From: Chloranthus sessilifolius
Lineage: Eukaryota; Streptophyta; Magnoliopsida; Chloranthales; Chloranthaceae
DNA length: 64,000 bases
NCBI GenBank assembly: GCA_021018995.1
Contig: CM037590.1
Span: forward strand, 83,918,097-83,982,096
Direction: 5' to 3'
The notes beneath the pieces are model-generated. The model ran no database searches. It was given only the letters and a program-made list of their open reading frames with translations, and had not been told where the DNA came from. The position numbers and the translations under genes were made by a program. This document shows, one piece after another, positions 46,521-56,640 of this stretch. Positions within the stretch are counted from its first letter, which is position 1. Each line of letters starts with the position of its first letter.

Positions 46521-46907
46521 AAACTATAGAATTTTGTGTACTTATTTTGTGCCTATCTTTGAATGTGTGTCGATCACCCTCCTTACTTACGAAGCTGTTG
46601 TATTCAGAATGAATCTTGAACATCAAACTACTTCAAAACATATAGAGAAGCGACCTTTTTTCACAGCTATTAGGCTTTCACAACTCATTTTCCACCTCGG
46701 TTATGTCTAGTAATGTCGCTAAGCGCTTGGGGACCGATTACCTTGAGAAATGACTATTTTTCCTAACATACAGGGCTTTCATTTTCTCACCATGTTACTC
46801 ATCTAATGTTTGAAGTTTTTTCTGAATGTAGCGGACCCGTCAGTAATGCCTTGGGCCTCTTCAGATGTCTCTTTTCTTTAGCATTCGATTATTAGTGATC
46901 GAATACC
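46521..46907. other. Tat1 tail before the PPT
   Basis: Non-coding, no recognisable domain. It leads into the polypurine tract. Confidence 0.5.
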
Positions 46908-46918
46908 AAAGAGGAGCA
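46908..46918 (+). other. Tat1 polypurine tract
   Basis: AAAGAGGAGCA lies two bases before the LTR start TGTAGACACC. Primer site for plus-strand synthesis. Confidence 0.65.
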
Positions 46919-47341
46919 TCTGTAGACACCCAAATTTGGCCCAAGGCCCGATCGAGACACATTTCGAGAGAGGCGCATCTTTGAGCTTTTGATAGCATGT
47001 ATGGAATCCTTAGGAACCTTTCCAAAACCTTAGGAGCCATTCCAAACCCTTAAAAATCACCCTAGATTGCTTAGGAACCTTTTCGAACCCTTATAAACAC
47101 ATCTCGACCCTTAAAACCCATTCCGGACCTAAACCTAGCTTTCCCAAGGAATGGATGAAGAGTGGTGTACTAGGGGTAGCTGTAACCTTCTACTATAATT
47201 GAATCTCATTCCATTGAAAAGTATAAGTTCTCAGCTTTCCAACGAGGCAAGAATCACCCCAATCGGAGCTGTATGCAAGAAGATATCGCATTCCGAAGTA
47301 TAGGGGCAGAATTGTAATATTGTGGAGTCCCCCCTAGGGTT

Positions 47342-47468
47342 TTGGCGCAACTAATAGTTCGGCTAGTTATAAGGTGGACCACACCTTGGGGATCCAACTT
47401 CCTAGCCATTGTAGGAACACTATTTTACTGTTCTTAAGCCTGACTCAACTATTACTTGTGCCAGGCTT
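47342..47468. repeat. Two degenerate palindromes in U3 of the Tat1 3' LTR
   Basis: 47342-47366 keeps the left arm TTGGCGCAACTA with a damaged right arm. 47436-47468 has outer arms AAGCCTG and CAGGCTT with imperfect inner pairing. They lie about 280-400 bp upstream of the TATA box. Confidence 0.7.
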
Positions 47469-47746
47469 ATGAACAGTAACCTTGGGTTTTGCCTCGAATT
47501 TAGAGAATGGGATTTGACTTGTTGACCATCTTGACTTTTAGGGTGTGTTTTTCTAGTTCTGTTGCACCCATTTACTATCTATGTGCAACCACTTAAGTGG
47601 TTTATAGCCCCACCCTATCATCCACCATTGGAGCATCTTCTCACACTTTTCAAGGCTCCAAACACCCTAGGAAACCTTAGATGGCTAGATTACCAAATTG
47701 CAAATCCAAATTAGCCTCTAAGCACCCTCTTAACCTCTCTTTTTCT

Positions 47747-47757
47747 TATAAATAGAG
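47747..47757 (+). promoter_or_regulatory. TATA box of the Tat1 LTR
   Basis: TATAAATAGAG in a C/T-rich context; conserved at 55479-55488 in Tat2. Confidence 0.72.
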
Positions 47758-48465
47758 AAGCACCCCTCCCTTTACAAAGGCTTGAAAAAATTTGCAATTA
47801 TGAGATTAAGGAATCCCTTCTCTCTCTCCTCTAGTGCGCCATTCCCATACAAATTTCAGAACTTTAAAACTTCCTTTAGACCTTAGCATACCACCCAAAA
47901 GTTCTAGGTTAGGTGTGTGCTACCCTCTAGCCTTCCCTCTCTACCTCTTAGCTATCAAGCCCTAGGAGTTAGAACCTCATTTCTCACCATACAAGCCTTC
48001 AAAAGCTCTCTGAAGCAAGCCAACGCAAGGCTCCATAGTGGTGCAACAAGAGCCTGAGAGCTCCGGCGCTCCCCTCTATTCCTCTACCTTCTCGGTTCTT
48101 CCTCTATCCTCCCATTTGTGCCGTTATGCCACCGAATTTTTGGTAGGAACGGAGGGGCACAAATAGGATTTTAATACCCTTTGGGCAAGAGGAAGCCTTT
48201 TTTATTTCTTCTATATTGTTTTTGTTTTGGCCATCAGTAGAAACAGCATTAAGCGGGTGCCTAACACCTTCCAAATCAATAACCGAAGCCCCTACACAAG
48301 AGCCTTTAGCGTAGACCGAATTCAGAGTCATATTTGTGGCACTTCGATGCTTATAAAATTGATCTAGGTTTCCCGGGACACTAAAAGCTCCGGGTGGCGA
48401 TTCTAAATATTTTATTAGAGAGCACATCGTCGCGACGGGATCGTCAAAAATCCCACGGTTGCACA

Positions 48466-49569
48466 CTTGGGCTGCCGAGAACACAGAAGGGTTATAATGC
48501 AATTTGGGTTATTGTTGAGCATTTGACCAAATCAGCTCATTTCCTACCGTATAGTACAAGGTACACAGCTAACAAGCTTGCCGAGATATACTTGAAAGAA
48601 ATAGTTCGATTGCATGGCATACCAACAAGCATTGTATCAGACTGGGACCCACTCTACACATCTAAATTTTGACAGCGATTCCAAGAGGGAATGGGTTCCA
48701 AATTAGAATTCAGCTCAGCCTTTCACTCGCAAACTGATGGACCAACCAAAAGAGTCAATCGAGTGACAGAGGACATGCTCAGAGCCTGTATGTTAGACTT
48801 CCAAGCATCATGGGATAAGCATTTACCCTTGATCGAGTTCGCGTATAACAACAGCTATTAGGCGAGCATAGGCATGGCACCTTTTGAAGCATTGTACGGA
48901 CGCCGATGGAAGTCTCCACTCAATTGGGAGGAGGTTGGAGAGCAATTGCTATTGGGACCTGAGCTGGTAGAAAGCACCAATGAGACTGTTTGTCTCATTC
49001 GGGACCGATTGAAAGTAGCCCAAAGCCGTTAGAAAAGTTACGTCGACCTTAAAAGATCGACTGCTGAATTTCAGGTAACTTAGATATACCACTACACCTT
49101 ACAAGTTTGATGTAGTCTGCCTAAGCCTAACAACCATGTTACTTTTTAGGTCGGAGATCATGTGTTTGTGAAGATCTCACCAACCAAGGGTGTGATGCGG
49201 TTCAAACGAAGAGGAAAAGTTAACCCTCGATACATTGGTCCATTTGAAATTTTTGGCCGTGTGGGTGAAGTGGCATACTGCATTGCATGGCTGCCACAAC
49301 TATCTACTGTCCATGATGTCTTTCACATGTCAATGCTCAAAAAATATGTGAAGGATGCGGCACATGTGGTAGACTACCAGCCTATCGAGATTCGAGAAGA
49401 TCTGATGCTGATTGAAGAACCAATAAAGATATTTGACCGCAAGGAACAAGTACTAAGAACCAAGATAATTCCGCTGCTATTGGTCCAATGGAGAAATCAC
49501 TCCACTACCGAAGCGACCTGGGAGCATGAAGCAGAAGTCATGGAACAATATTTGATGTTGTTTAACTAA
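48466..49569 (+). pseudogene. Chromovirus integrase C-terminal half and chromodomain
   Basis: Begins LGLPRTQKGYNAIWVIVEHL, followed by LTKSAHFLPYSTRYTANKLA and the second catalytic Asp in SIVSDWDP. Then HSQTDGPTKRVNR: the usual Q-x-E context is here T-K, so the catalytic Glu is lost. IEFAYNNSY and APFEALYGRR follow. After an intron-like insert (49075-49149) the frame continues VGDHVFVKISPTKGVMRFKR, VFHMSMLKKYV and ends in a chromodomain (IPLLLVQWRNHSTTEATWEH). Chromodomains of this group direct integration to heterochromatin. Single stops occur near 48670, 48860 and 49030. Confidence 0.88.
49075..49149 (+). other. Intron-like 75-nt insert in the chromovirus integrase
   Basis: The coding text GAATTTCAG is followed by GTAACTTAGATATACC, and the insert ends ACTTTTTAG before GTCGGAGATCATG. 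Removing 75 nt joins EFQ to VGDHVFVK, exactly the conserved chromovirus sequence. The insert has GT-AG ends, a T-rich 3' end and an in-frame stop. It is close to the minimum intron size in plants. Confidence 0.65.
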
Positions 49570-50310
49570 GGTCAATCAACTGTGGCATGCTTATATGTTA
49601 GTAGCTAATCAAGTTTTCATGACTACGATTTCGATCACCATTTTAGTGCATATTAGAGCTAAAACGACACTATGGTACGTCTAAAGTCACTTATATATAC
49701 TATGCAATTTCATGTCTACTGATTAGTAGGGAGTAAATAACATCCGAGGTGTACTTGGTGCACATAACTAGACAAATGTCGAAAACAACTTAACTACAAT
49801 CACACCTAGTATTCCATAACGTATGAATAAAACCATCATAAAATTTCATAGAACCTACGTACACCATACATTTTTGCATCTACTACCAGCCTGTACCATT
49901 GCTCAACCAAATATACAATGCACTGCGAGTCAAACCATCCGAAACAGAACCTCATGGCCCTGTACCCTCACCGCAGTGAGATTCTACCTCGCCGCGACGA
50001 GCTTTTCTGAGGGTGACTCGTTGCGGCGAGAACTTAAGTCATCGCGGCAACTGAGAAGGATATAAAGGGGCCCACGAAACCCTCATTTATCATTTTTCGA
50101 ACATTTCAAACGTTGGGTCCCCTCTCTTGTCACCTCTCCCACGTAAAGGAAGGGTTTTTCCATTCAAATCTTCAGATTTTCTCGCGCCAAATTTCTCCAA
50201 GCTCATGAATCAACATGCCCAAGCTCTATCGGATCCAATTTCTGTCGATTTGAACCAAAATTTCTAGGTAATCCACCCAAAGCCTCTCTTTCTTTCGATT
50301 TTCTTTCCGC
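49570..50310 (+). promoter_or_regulatory. Chromovirus spacer with hairpin and TATA box upstream of the extra ORF
   Basis: After the chromodomain stop there is about 400 bp without clear content. A 14-bp hairpin with one G-T mismatch follows: CTCGCCGCGACGAG (49988-50001) against CTCGTTGCGGCGAG (50017-50030). A TATA box (TATAAAG, 50061-50067) comes next, and a pyrimidine-rich leader runs to the ATG at 50311. The layout resembles the palindrome-TATA-leader arrangement before the other cargo ORFs. Confidence 0.5.
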
Positions 50311-51416
50311 ATGGCTTCCAAGAAGCAATCCGCCTCTAAGTCGAATCCCATACGCCCAAAACCTTCCAATCAAGCCAAGGGAAAAGCCCCGGCTACCTAC
50401 AAATCCCCACAATGCAAGACCAACCTGACCTGTGGTGGGATACGAAAACATGAAAACCATAGTGGACCTTCGACCAAGCATATTTTAGTGCTGAAGAACC
50501 ACTTTCACAGTCGATTAATTACCTTGAGAGAGTAGGCTACACCGCCCTCTTCAGACCTTTTCACGAACAGTATTACCCACGAATTGTTAAACTCTACTAC
50601 CAAAACCTTAGTGTAGACCAAAACAGAACCCTATGCACTAATATCGATGGCCGAAAGTTTCGATTCGATCACGACCGATTCGCCATAGCCATGGGTATTT
50701 CGTTGGGATATGAACCAAATTGGGGTCTACTGCCACCAAACCTTACCAGGGTGCCTTTCTGTCGAATAGTTGCAGAAATTACCAATGGGCAGCACGGCCC
50801 TGGCCAATCAATTAAGGGTGCACAATTGCCTCCAAATATATGGTGGATCGATATAGTTCTTGGAGGTAACCTTTACCCTTTAGCAAACGAAGACGATAGA
50901 AATGGAGTTTTTTTACAAGCCTTGTTCTCAGTGTTCGAGAGAAGATGGTTTGATGCGGTTGAACTGGTCATCGATGGACTGGTCCACACCCACAATTGTA
51001 TTATAGAGAGCAGAAAGAAAACACTGACCACCATGCCATATGCACGCCTCATATCGCGAATGGTGAAAGAGTACCAAGATGAAATTTGAGGATTCACAAT
51101 AAGGAATGATGAACTGCAAGATACCGACAACATGAAGTACTTTGGATGTGAGCACTGGGAATCATCTCAAAACTGAATAAGTAGGAAAGTTTGAGGTCTA
51201 CCACCAACAGAAGATGCACCCCTCGACCACTCATTCAGTTATGCAAACATCACCAAGTGGGTGGACTTCCAAGAAGCGATGCTCAAGGAAATCATGCACC
51301 ATTGCTTTCCGAATGACGCCGCACAACGAATCGCGAGAATGCGAGAATCTAGTAATCATGCGACTGAGCCTTCTGGTAATCCCTTAGCACACTTCCCCAA
51401 AGTTGACCAGCGTTAG
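50311..51416 (+). pseudogene. Extra sense ORF in the chromovirus, related to the Athila ORF3 domain
   Basis: Starts MASKKQSASKSNPIRPKPSN (basic, Lys/Ser-rich). The domain is open from about 50456: YLERVGYTALFRPFHEQYYP, RIVKLYYQNLSVDQNR, FRFDHDRFAIAMGISLGYEP, LFSVFERRWFDAVELVIDGL and MPYARLISRMVKEY. It continues past TGA codons (51087, near 51165 and 51190), each explicable as CGA to TGA, to TAG at 51414. Order and spacing match the Athila ORF3 domain (YPRMVKLWYQNL...DDCDLTVTYEDIGNALGIPF). About 368 codons. Tekay elements usually end soon after the chromodomain, so this is an addition. Function unknown. Confidence 0.68.
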
Positions 51417-51746
51417 TACAATGTTAACTTTCGTAAAACTAATATTCACATATTACACTTTAGGCACATTTTGTATACCTTTGCAATGTTTTAGACATCA
51501 ATCTCCATCCTATACTTAAAATAGTTACATATATGCACACACCATCACTCTCAACACTAGCAGTTACGTACTTCACGGTCCTGTGTATCAATGAAAACAT
51601 TACACTCTGTACATACTAGTTGCGCCCAACTAAATGCTCATAAACTTTTTATTCTGTATGTCAGACGAATATAGTACGGTTACTACCTCATTTTCATGTG
51701 CCGCCTCTAATTTTTGAGGATGAAAATTTATTTAAGGGGGGGAGGA
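51417..51746 (+). other. Chromovirus 3' UTR and polypurine tract
   Basis: Non-coding A/T-rich stretch ending in AAGGGGGGGAGGA (51734-51746), the PPT, directly before the LTR. Confidence 0.75.
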
Positions 51747-52721
51747 TGTAACACCCGACCTAGCCCGACTCGTTACCACACTGGTCCAATTGTCATGTGC
51801 TTAGAAGACTGAACGTATCGGGTCAAATAATCAAACTAGACCCTTTTGAGCCAAGCCAGTAGACAAATGAACTTTGTTGTGTGTGAGGCTGCATAGATAG
51901 AGCCAATGATTTGACCCATTAGCCAACGGTCTATAGTAAAGGCCCATTAGTTAACTGATGGCACCAAAAGCCCATTGTACATAAAGGCGCATGGACTAGA
52001 CCTGTTGGGAACGGACCCAATGACTGAGAGAGGGCTCGATCTATGGCCCTTGAGTCGAGTGAACATATGTAGCGAGTATATGGTTCCACAACTGAACCCA
52101 AGAAAATAATTCCATTAGCTAAAGACCCAAACCCATGGTCCATTGACTATAAGCCCATGCCTTGGACCATACCAAGACCCGTTTGGAAACTCATAGATCT
52201 ATAGCTTTAAATTTTGTTGTACACCAACAGTGGGTGTATAAGCTCCACACTTAAGCTAGCCCAACCGAATTAAGACCCATGCATGCAAAGCATTTGCATG
52301 GAGTTTTAGTGTCGGGTAACAGTAGCTAAAAGAAGAACTCCTTCTTCCATCGTCTCAGCTGCAAGGAGCTCCAAACCAGAGATTTGAACCTCTTTGACCT
52401 GGAAAATCGATCATAGAGGAGGAGAGAGTTTTTCGCAACCATTAAACCTTCACTTCACAGATTCATTTGGACGGGGACTAGTGTGATCAAAGGCACCGCA
52501 TGAGTAAGAGTATACACGAAGCTCGAGAGCCCTGCGCGTGAAAATTTCGTTACGGCTTTGCATGAAGAGCAGTTGAGAGGAGTCTAGCTTCAATTCGTGC
52601 GTGTGAAATCACAAGTCGGACACTTAATGTAGGGAAAATACCTTGCAAGTTATATATATTTCTCTCGAATTCACGTTGTGTGATGCAATTATCCAATGAA
52701 TGCTATTTTTCAGCAATTAAT

Positions 52722-52742
52722 GTATATATATATATATATATT
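52722..52742. repeat. (TA)n microsatellite in the chromovirus LTR
   Basis: About ten TA units. Confidence 0.9.
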
Positions 52743-52918
52743 TATGCACATGTAATTGAAATTCTCGAATACTATGATTTAATTTCTGCATACATGTTTT
52801 AAATGATTCATGATCATGCATTTGATCTCGCATTATCTTACCTTTCCATGTACCCGTTCTTGATATGTGTCAATGCGTACTTGCTATGTGTCTATGCTTT
52901 ATGTGATCACGTGCAATG

Positions 52919-53160
52919 AGGAGTGGAGTCTCCATGAGAGGGGTGGAGTCCCCAGGGTCACGACCCTGTGCTCCTAATACAGACTATTCAGTTCTCTAAT
53001 ACGAGATGCATTGCCATGTGAATCATTATGAGGGTACTAGAGGTAAGGGGAGTGGAGTCTCCATGAGAGGGGTGGAGTCCCCGAGGTCACGACCCTGTGT
53101 TCCTAATATGGACTGCTCAGTTCCCTAATACGGGATACTTACTCTACTGCCATGTGATAT
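52919..53160. repeat. 129-bp tandem duplication in the chromovirus LTR
   Basis: GAGTGGAGTCTCCATGAGAG starts at 52921 and again at 53050. Each unit also holds GGTGGAGTCCCC, GGTCACGACCCTGTG and CAGTTCYCTAATACG. Copies differ at scattered sites. Confidence 0.88.
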
Positions 53161-54018
53161 GATACGTCTTGCTTCTTGATATGTGATCCATCTTGATTCC
53201 AATAGTGTCTTTGCTATATGCGTTCATGACTCATCTCTGCTTACTTGTTCGACTTGTACACGAGCTTGAAATATCTCTATGCATTGTTTTAGCATGAATT
53301 AATCTTTGGCATGATTTGACTCGTAAAGGCATGGAAATTCTGTTTTAGAGCTCGCATTCGATATATGAATATATAAGTGTGAATTTTAATCATTTTTACT
53401 TATGCATCGAGAACTTGAATTGGATATGTTAAAGTATACTTAGCACTGTGTTTCTCCCTATTGAGCTTGGATGAATCTCACTCTCGACTATACGTCACAA
53501 CTGCATGAGCTGGGATTGAACGGAATTCAGAGCAAGAAGAAGACCAGGATTACAATCTTGCAGAAGAGGAAGAGGACCTACTTGAGGAGCACTTTTCTTA
53601 GTGTTGGAGGGTCGAACTTTGATTTTTTGAGAAAGAGCGAGATGGTAAATGAATATTCAAGGTTTTGTAATTAAATACTAAATATTTTGGGTCCACTGTT
53701 TAGATGGAGGCCGGCCTTCATCGGTGGACAATGGTTATTTTATATTTTGTATAGATGATAGCTAGAGTTACAGCTATGCTGCCCCTTCTTATTTGATATA
53801 GTTCTATATTATATTTCTGCTGTGTGGATCTTTTGCTCTCGTTCTTGTGTGCTTACCATCATGCGATGGCACGGTCCTTCTTGCTGATTGATGAGGGAAA
53901 GATCGAGCGGTCGGGAAGTGATGTTCTACAATAGATACCATAACGTCACTGTAACTCGGATCATGTGTGTGATCCGACGGCGCGAGATATTGTGGTAGGG
54001 AAAATCCAGGCTGTCACA

Positions 54019-54575
54019 GATATCTACTCTAATCTTTAGCTCCAAATTGCAGTCGTCAATTGCTCTTCAGAAACCTTCGATATCTAATCTACAAAGTAAT
54101 AAAAATTTACTCTAAATTTGATCGAAAGAAAACCCAATCTCAGTCGCTTATTGATGCTGATAATTCCTTCGATGGTTATTCCTATGTGTCGAGCCTCTTA
54201 TTTATAGATCGTAAGGGTCAGTTTATCACTTCTAATTCTAATAAAAGAAATTACTAAAATAAAACTATCCTAATATAACTCTACTTCTAACTTTATATTT
54301 CCTTTCTTCTATCTGTTGATGTACTTCTGGATTTCTTCCTTTTATTTTAGCTGCAGAGTCCTTTAAGATTCTTCTTCATCAATCTCTCAGATCTGTGATT
54401 CACTGGACTTCTTCTTTAAGAGATCTAATTTTATGCATGTCGGTGTTAATCTCACATGATCAGTAACTTTGGAAGGTGTTTTCTCTGGAAAATTATGAAT
54501 CATGATTTTCTAACATAGCTTCCTATTGAACGATTCTTCATTATGATTCATCACTTCTTTTGTATCATACTTTAC
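54019..54575 (-). other. Unassigned sequence between chromovirus and Tat2, possible minus-strand LTR fragment
   Basis: On the minus strand there is a TGTTAGAAAATCATG start (from 54515) and a TATA-like TATAAATAAGAGG near 54197-54210, with 300 bp between. This would suit U3 of a Copia-type LTR truncated at 54019 by the chromovirus insertion. No partner, PBS or PPT is visible, so it stays tentative. The plus-strand ORF of 65 codons at 54060 shows no known domain. Confidence 0.3.
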
Positions 54576-54835
54576 TATAGACACCCAAATTTGACCCAAG
54601 GCCTGATCGACACATACTTCGAGAAAGGTGTACCCCCGAGCTTTCGAAAGTATTTTCCAAACTCTTAGGAATCATCTCAAAATCCTTAAGAATCATCCCG
54701 AATCCTTAGAAATCAACCATAGATTCCCAGACCCATTAGAACCCTTTTCGGGCCTGATTCAAACCCTCCTGAACAATGGTTAGAAAGAGGAGTGTCAAAG
54801 TTTTTATATATATAAAATCCCAACCTAAAGCCTAT

Positions 54836-55165
54836 ACCATTGGAAATTAGACTTTCCCAGCTTTCCAACAAGATAAGAATTACCTAATTTGGAGTTGTAC
54901 ATCAAAAGGTATAGCAGGATGAAGATCACGGATTTGTGCAGGAAATTATAAAATTGGACCCATAGAGCTAGTTTCGAACTAACCAAAATAGCTGATGAAA
55001 AGAAGAGTTCCAAGGTTTTCATAGATAGCTGCCCTACTTAGTGCCTATACCATTAGAAAGTATAGGTTCCCAGCTTTCCAACGAGCCAAGAATCGCCTAA
55101 TTTGGAGTTGTACATCAAAAGTTATGGCAATTTGAAAAATACGGATTTGTGAAGGAAATTGCAAA
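54836..55165. repeat. Duplicated block within the Tat2 LTR
   Basis: Two copies of about 120 bp, offset by about 205 bp, sharing ACCATTRGAAA, CCAGCTTTCCAAC, CTAATTTGGAGTTGTACATC and ACGGATTTGTG. Tat1 has one diverged copy near 47215-47330. Confidence 0.8.
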
Positions 55166-55937
55166 CCGGGTCGAGCCTTTGCGGATCTTCAACTTCCAAC
55201 AGCTTGGGCCTAGTTTTCCTTCAAAAAATGGCCAAAATTGATATTGGGGGTTTGACTTATGGACCATCTCAAAGTTTGGGGTGTATTTCTTTAGGGCATA
55301 GTGACCCTATTAGCTTAAGTTATCACCCTTTTGCCATTCAAGTCACTGCCCTATCATCTACCATTAAACCCAAGTCCCTCTTCTCCAAGCTCTAGAAAAC
55401 CACAAAAATCTTAGATTACCCATTACCTAATTGCTAACCTAATTAGAACTTTAACCCCTTAATAATCCTCCATTTCTCTATAAATAGAGAGTCACCCCTC
55501 TTACTTAAGGGTTGAAAAATTTTCAAAGAGAGAAAGTTCTAGTGAGCTCCCCTCCCATTTGCCTCCATTAAACCCATATAATTCCAGAACCCTAGTTCAT
55601 CCTTGGCACCCCATTATCCATCATAAATCAGTAAGTTTGAGCTAGATCTAGCCCCTAGCATTCTTCTTCTACCTCTTAGCTATCAAGTCTTAGAGATTAG
55701 AATCTGTCTCCTAACTCGCTTGCTATCGGAAGCTCACCGGTGACACTCTCGTGCAAAGGACCACATCGGTGCTACAAGGGCCCGAGAGCTCCGGCTCTCC
55801 CCTCGATTCCTCTACCTTCTTTGACTTTTCCTCTATCCTAGAATTGAGCCATTACACTGCCCAAATTTCAGCAAGCGAGAAGAGCTCAATAGGATCGGTG
55901 TGCTTCGGGCAAGGGGAAGTGCCACTCATTTTCTTTT

Positions 55938-55939
<2 letters not shown>

Positions 55940-55996
<57 letters not shown>
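55940..55996. repeat. (TA)n microsatellite in the Tat2 LTR
   Basis: About 28 TA units. The homologous site in Tat1 (around 48200) has no such run. Confidence 0.95.
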
Positions 55997-55999
<3 letters not shown>

Positions 56000-56253
56000 C
56001 ACATCCAAACAGCCATAGTAGAGACCGCTTATGAGTGAGTTGGCGGGTGCCTAACACCTTCCCGATTGATAACCGAAACCCCTACCCAAAAGCCTTTGGC
56101 ATAGACCGAAATCAGAGTCATATTTTTTCACTTTCGGTACTTTTAATATTGATTTAGGTTTCTCGAAACACCAAAAGCTCCGGGTGGCAACTCTATATTT
56201 TTCGCAAGAGCGCATCGTCGCGATGGATCGTTAAAAATCCACGATTGCACAGA

Positions 56254-56271
56254 TGGCAACTCTGCCAGGGA
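56254..56271 (+). other. Tat2 primer-binding site (tRNA-Arg type)
   Basis: TGGCAACTCTGCCAGGGA, two bases after the LTR end. It resembles the TGGCGACTCTGCTGGGGA-type PBS of Ogre/Tat elements, which is complementary to tRNA-Arg. Confidence 0.75.
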
Positions 56272-56403
56272 TTGCTTGTAGAGCTTCTCCTTGAAGTTTT
56301 GGCTCTTTTTCGATGCATGTGTTTTTTATTTTTACTAACATTTTGTTCATTTCTTGCTTACTTACCCCTACGATTCCATCAATTTTTTTACTTACCCCAA
56401 CTT

Positions 56404-56640
56404 TTTCATCATTTACATGCCTTAGCCGATTGGCGGGCCTACTTGATCTTTGTCTTTACTTTCATTTATTTTCCGTCATTTACGTGTCTTAGCCGATTGG
56501 CGGGCCTACTTGAGCATCGTCTTTACTTTAATTTATTTTTCGTCATTTACATGCCTTAGTCGATTGGCAGGTCTACTTGTGCATTTTACATGCCTTAGTC
56601 GTTTGGCGATACTACTTGAGCATTTTACATTTCCGCAATC
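56404..56640 (+). repeat. Four tandem units in the Tat2 leader
   Basis: CATTTACATGCCTTAGCCGA with GGCGGGCCTACTTG recurs four times. The first two units are about 67 bp and the last two shorter. The window's first 50 bases hold at least one Tat1 unit. Confidence 0.85.

Larger units (their letters stand above)
1..48465 (+). mobile_element. Tat1: giant Tat/Ogre-like Ty3/gypsy retrotransposon, split by two Athila insertions
   Basis: This is a plus-strand LTR retrotransposon whose 5' LTR lies just before the window. Order seen: leader, Pro-rich gag, protease, an intron-like segment, RT, RNase H, a second RNase H, integrase, two antisense passenger genes, a long non-coding tail, and a 3' LTR that starts TGTAGACACC and ends GCACA. 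Athila-A (8568-21789) and Athila-B (28800-43092) interrupt it; removing them leaves about 21 kb, within the size range known for Ogre elements. The second RNase H, the pro/RT intron position, the LTR start and the Arg-type PBS seen in the sister copy Tat2 all point to the Tat lineage. Many stops and frameshifts show that it is an old, non-autonomous copy. The 3' LTR ends abruptly inside chromovirus integrase, so Tat1 inserted into that element. Confidence 0.88.
46921..48465 (+). repeat. Tat1 3' LTR
   Basis: 1,545 bp from TGTAGACACC to GGTTGCACA. Homologous to the Tat2 5' LTR (54576-56251), which shares TAGACACCCAAATTTG at the start, the CAGCTTTCCAACGAG block, GCGGGTGCCTAACACCTTCC, AGCTCCGGGTGGC and the end. 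TATA box at 47747-47757 (TATAAATAGAG). Two U3 palindromes lie at 47342-47366 and 47436-47468. The base after 48465 begins chromovirus integrase text. Confidence 0.9.
48466..54018 (+). mobile_element. 3' part of a Tekay/Del-type chromovirus, the host of the Tat1 insertion
   Basis: The visible part starts inside integrase and runs through chromodomain, an extra sense ORF, a PPT and a 3' LTR. Text to the left of 48466 is the Tat1 LTR, and the frame reads straight into GLPRTQKGYNAIWVIVEHLT, so Tat1 landed within integrase. The 5' part of this element must lie left of Tat1, outside the window. Stops are mostly CGA/CAG-derived. Confidence 0.88.
51747..54018 (+). repeat. Chromovirus 3' LTR
   Basis: 2,272 bp from TGTAACACCC, the usual start of Tekay/Del LTRs, to GGCTGTCACA. 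It contains a (TA)n run at 52722-52742 and a 129-bp tandem duplication (52919-53160). No partner LTR in the window. The 5 bp to the right are GATAT. Confidence 0.8.
54576..56251 (+). repeat. Tat2 5' LTR
   Basis: Begins TATAGACACC (TA where Tat1 has TG) and ends GATTGCACA. 1,676 bp. It holds an internal duplication absent from Tat1: the CAGCTTTCCAAC / TTTGGAGTTGTACATCAAAA block occurs at about 54836-54955 and again at 55040-55160. TATA box at 55479-55488. A (TA)n run is at 55940-55996. Confidence 0.87.

Noticed and set aside
55940..55996. (TA)n tract as an origin or regulatory site
   Set aside because: A simple microsatellite expansion inside an LTR, absent from the sister LTR.
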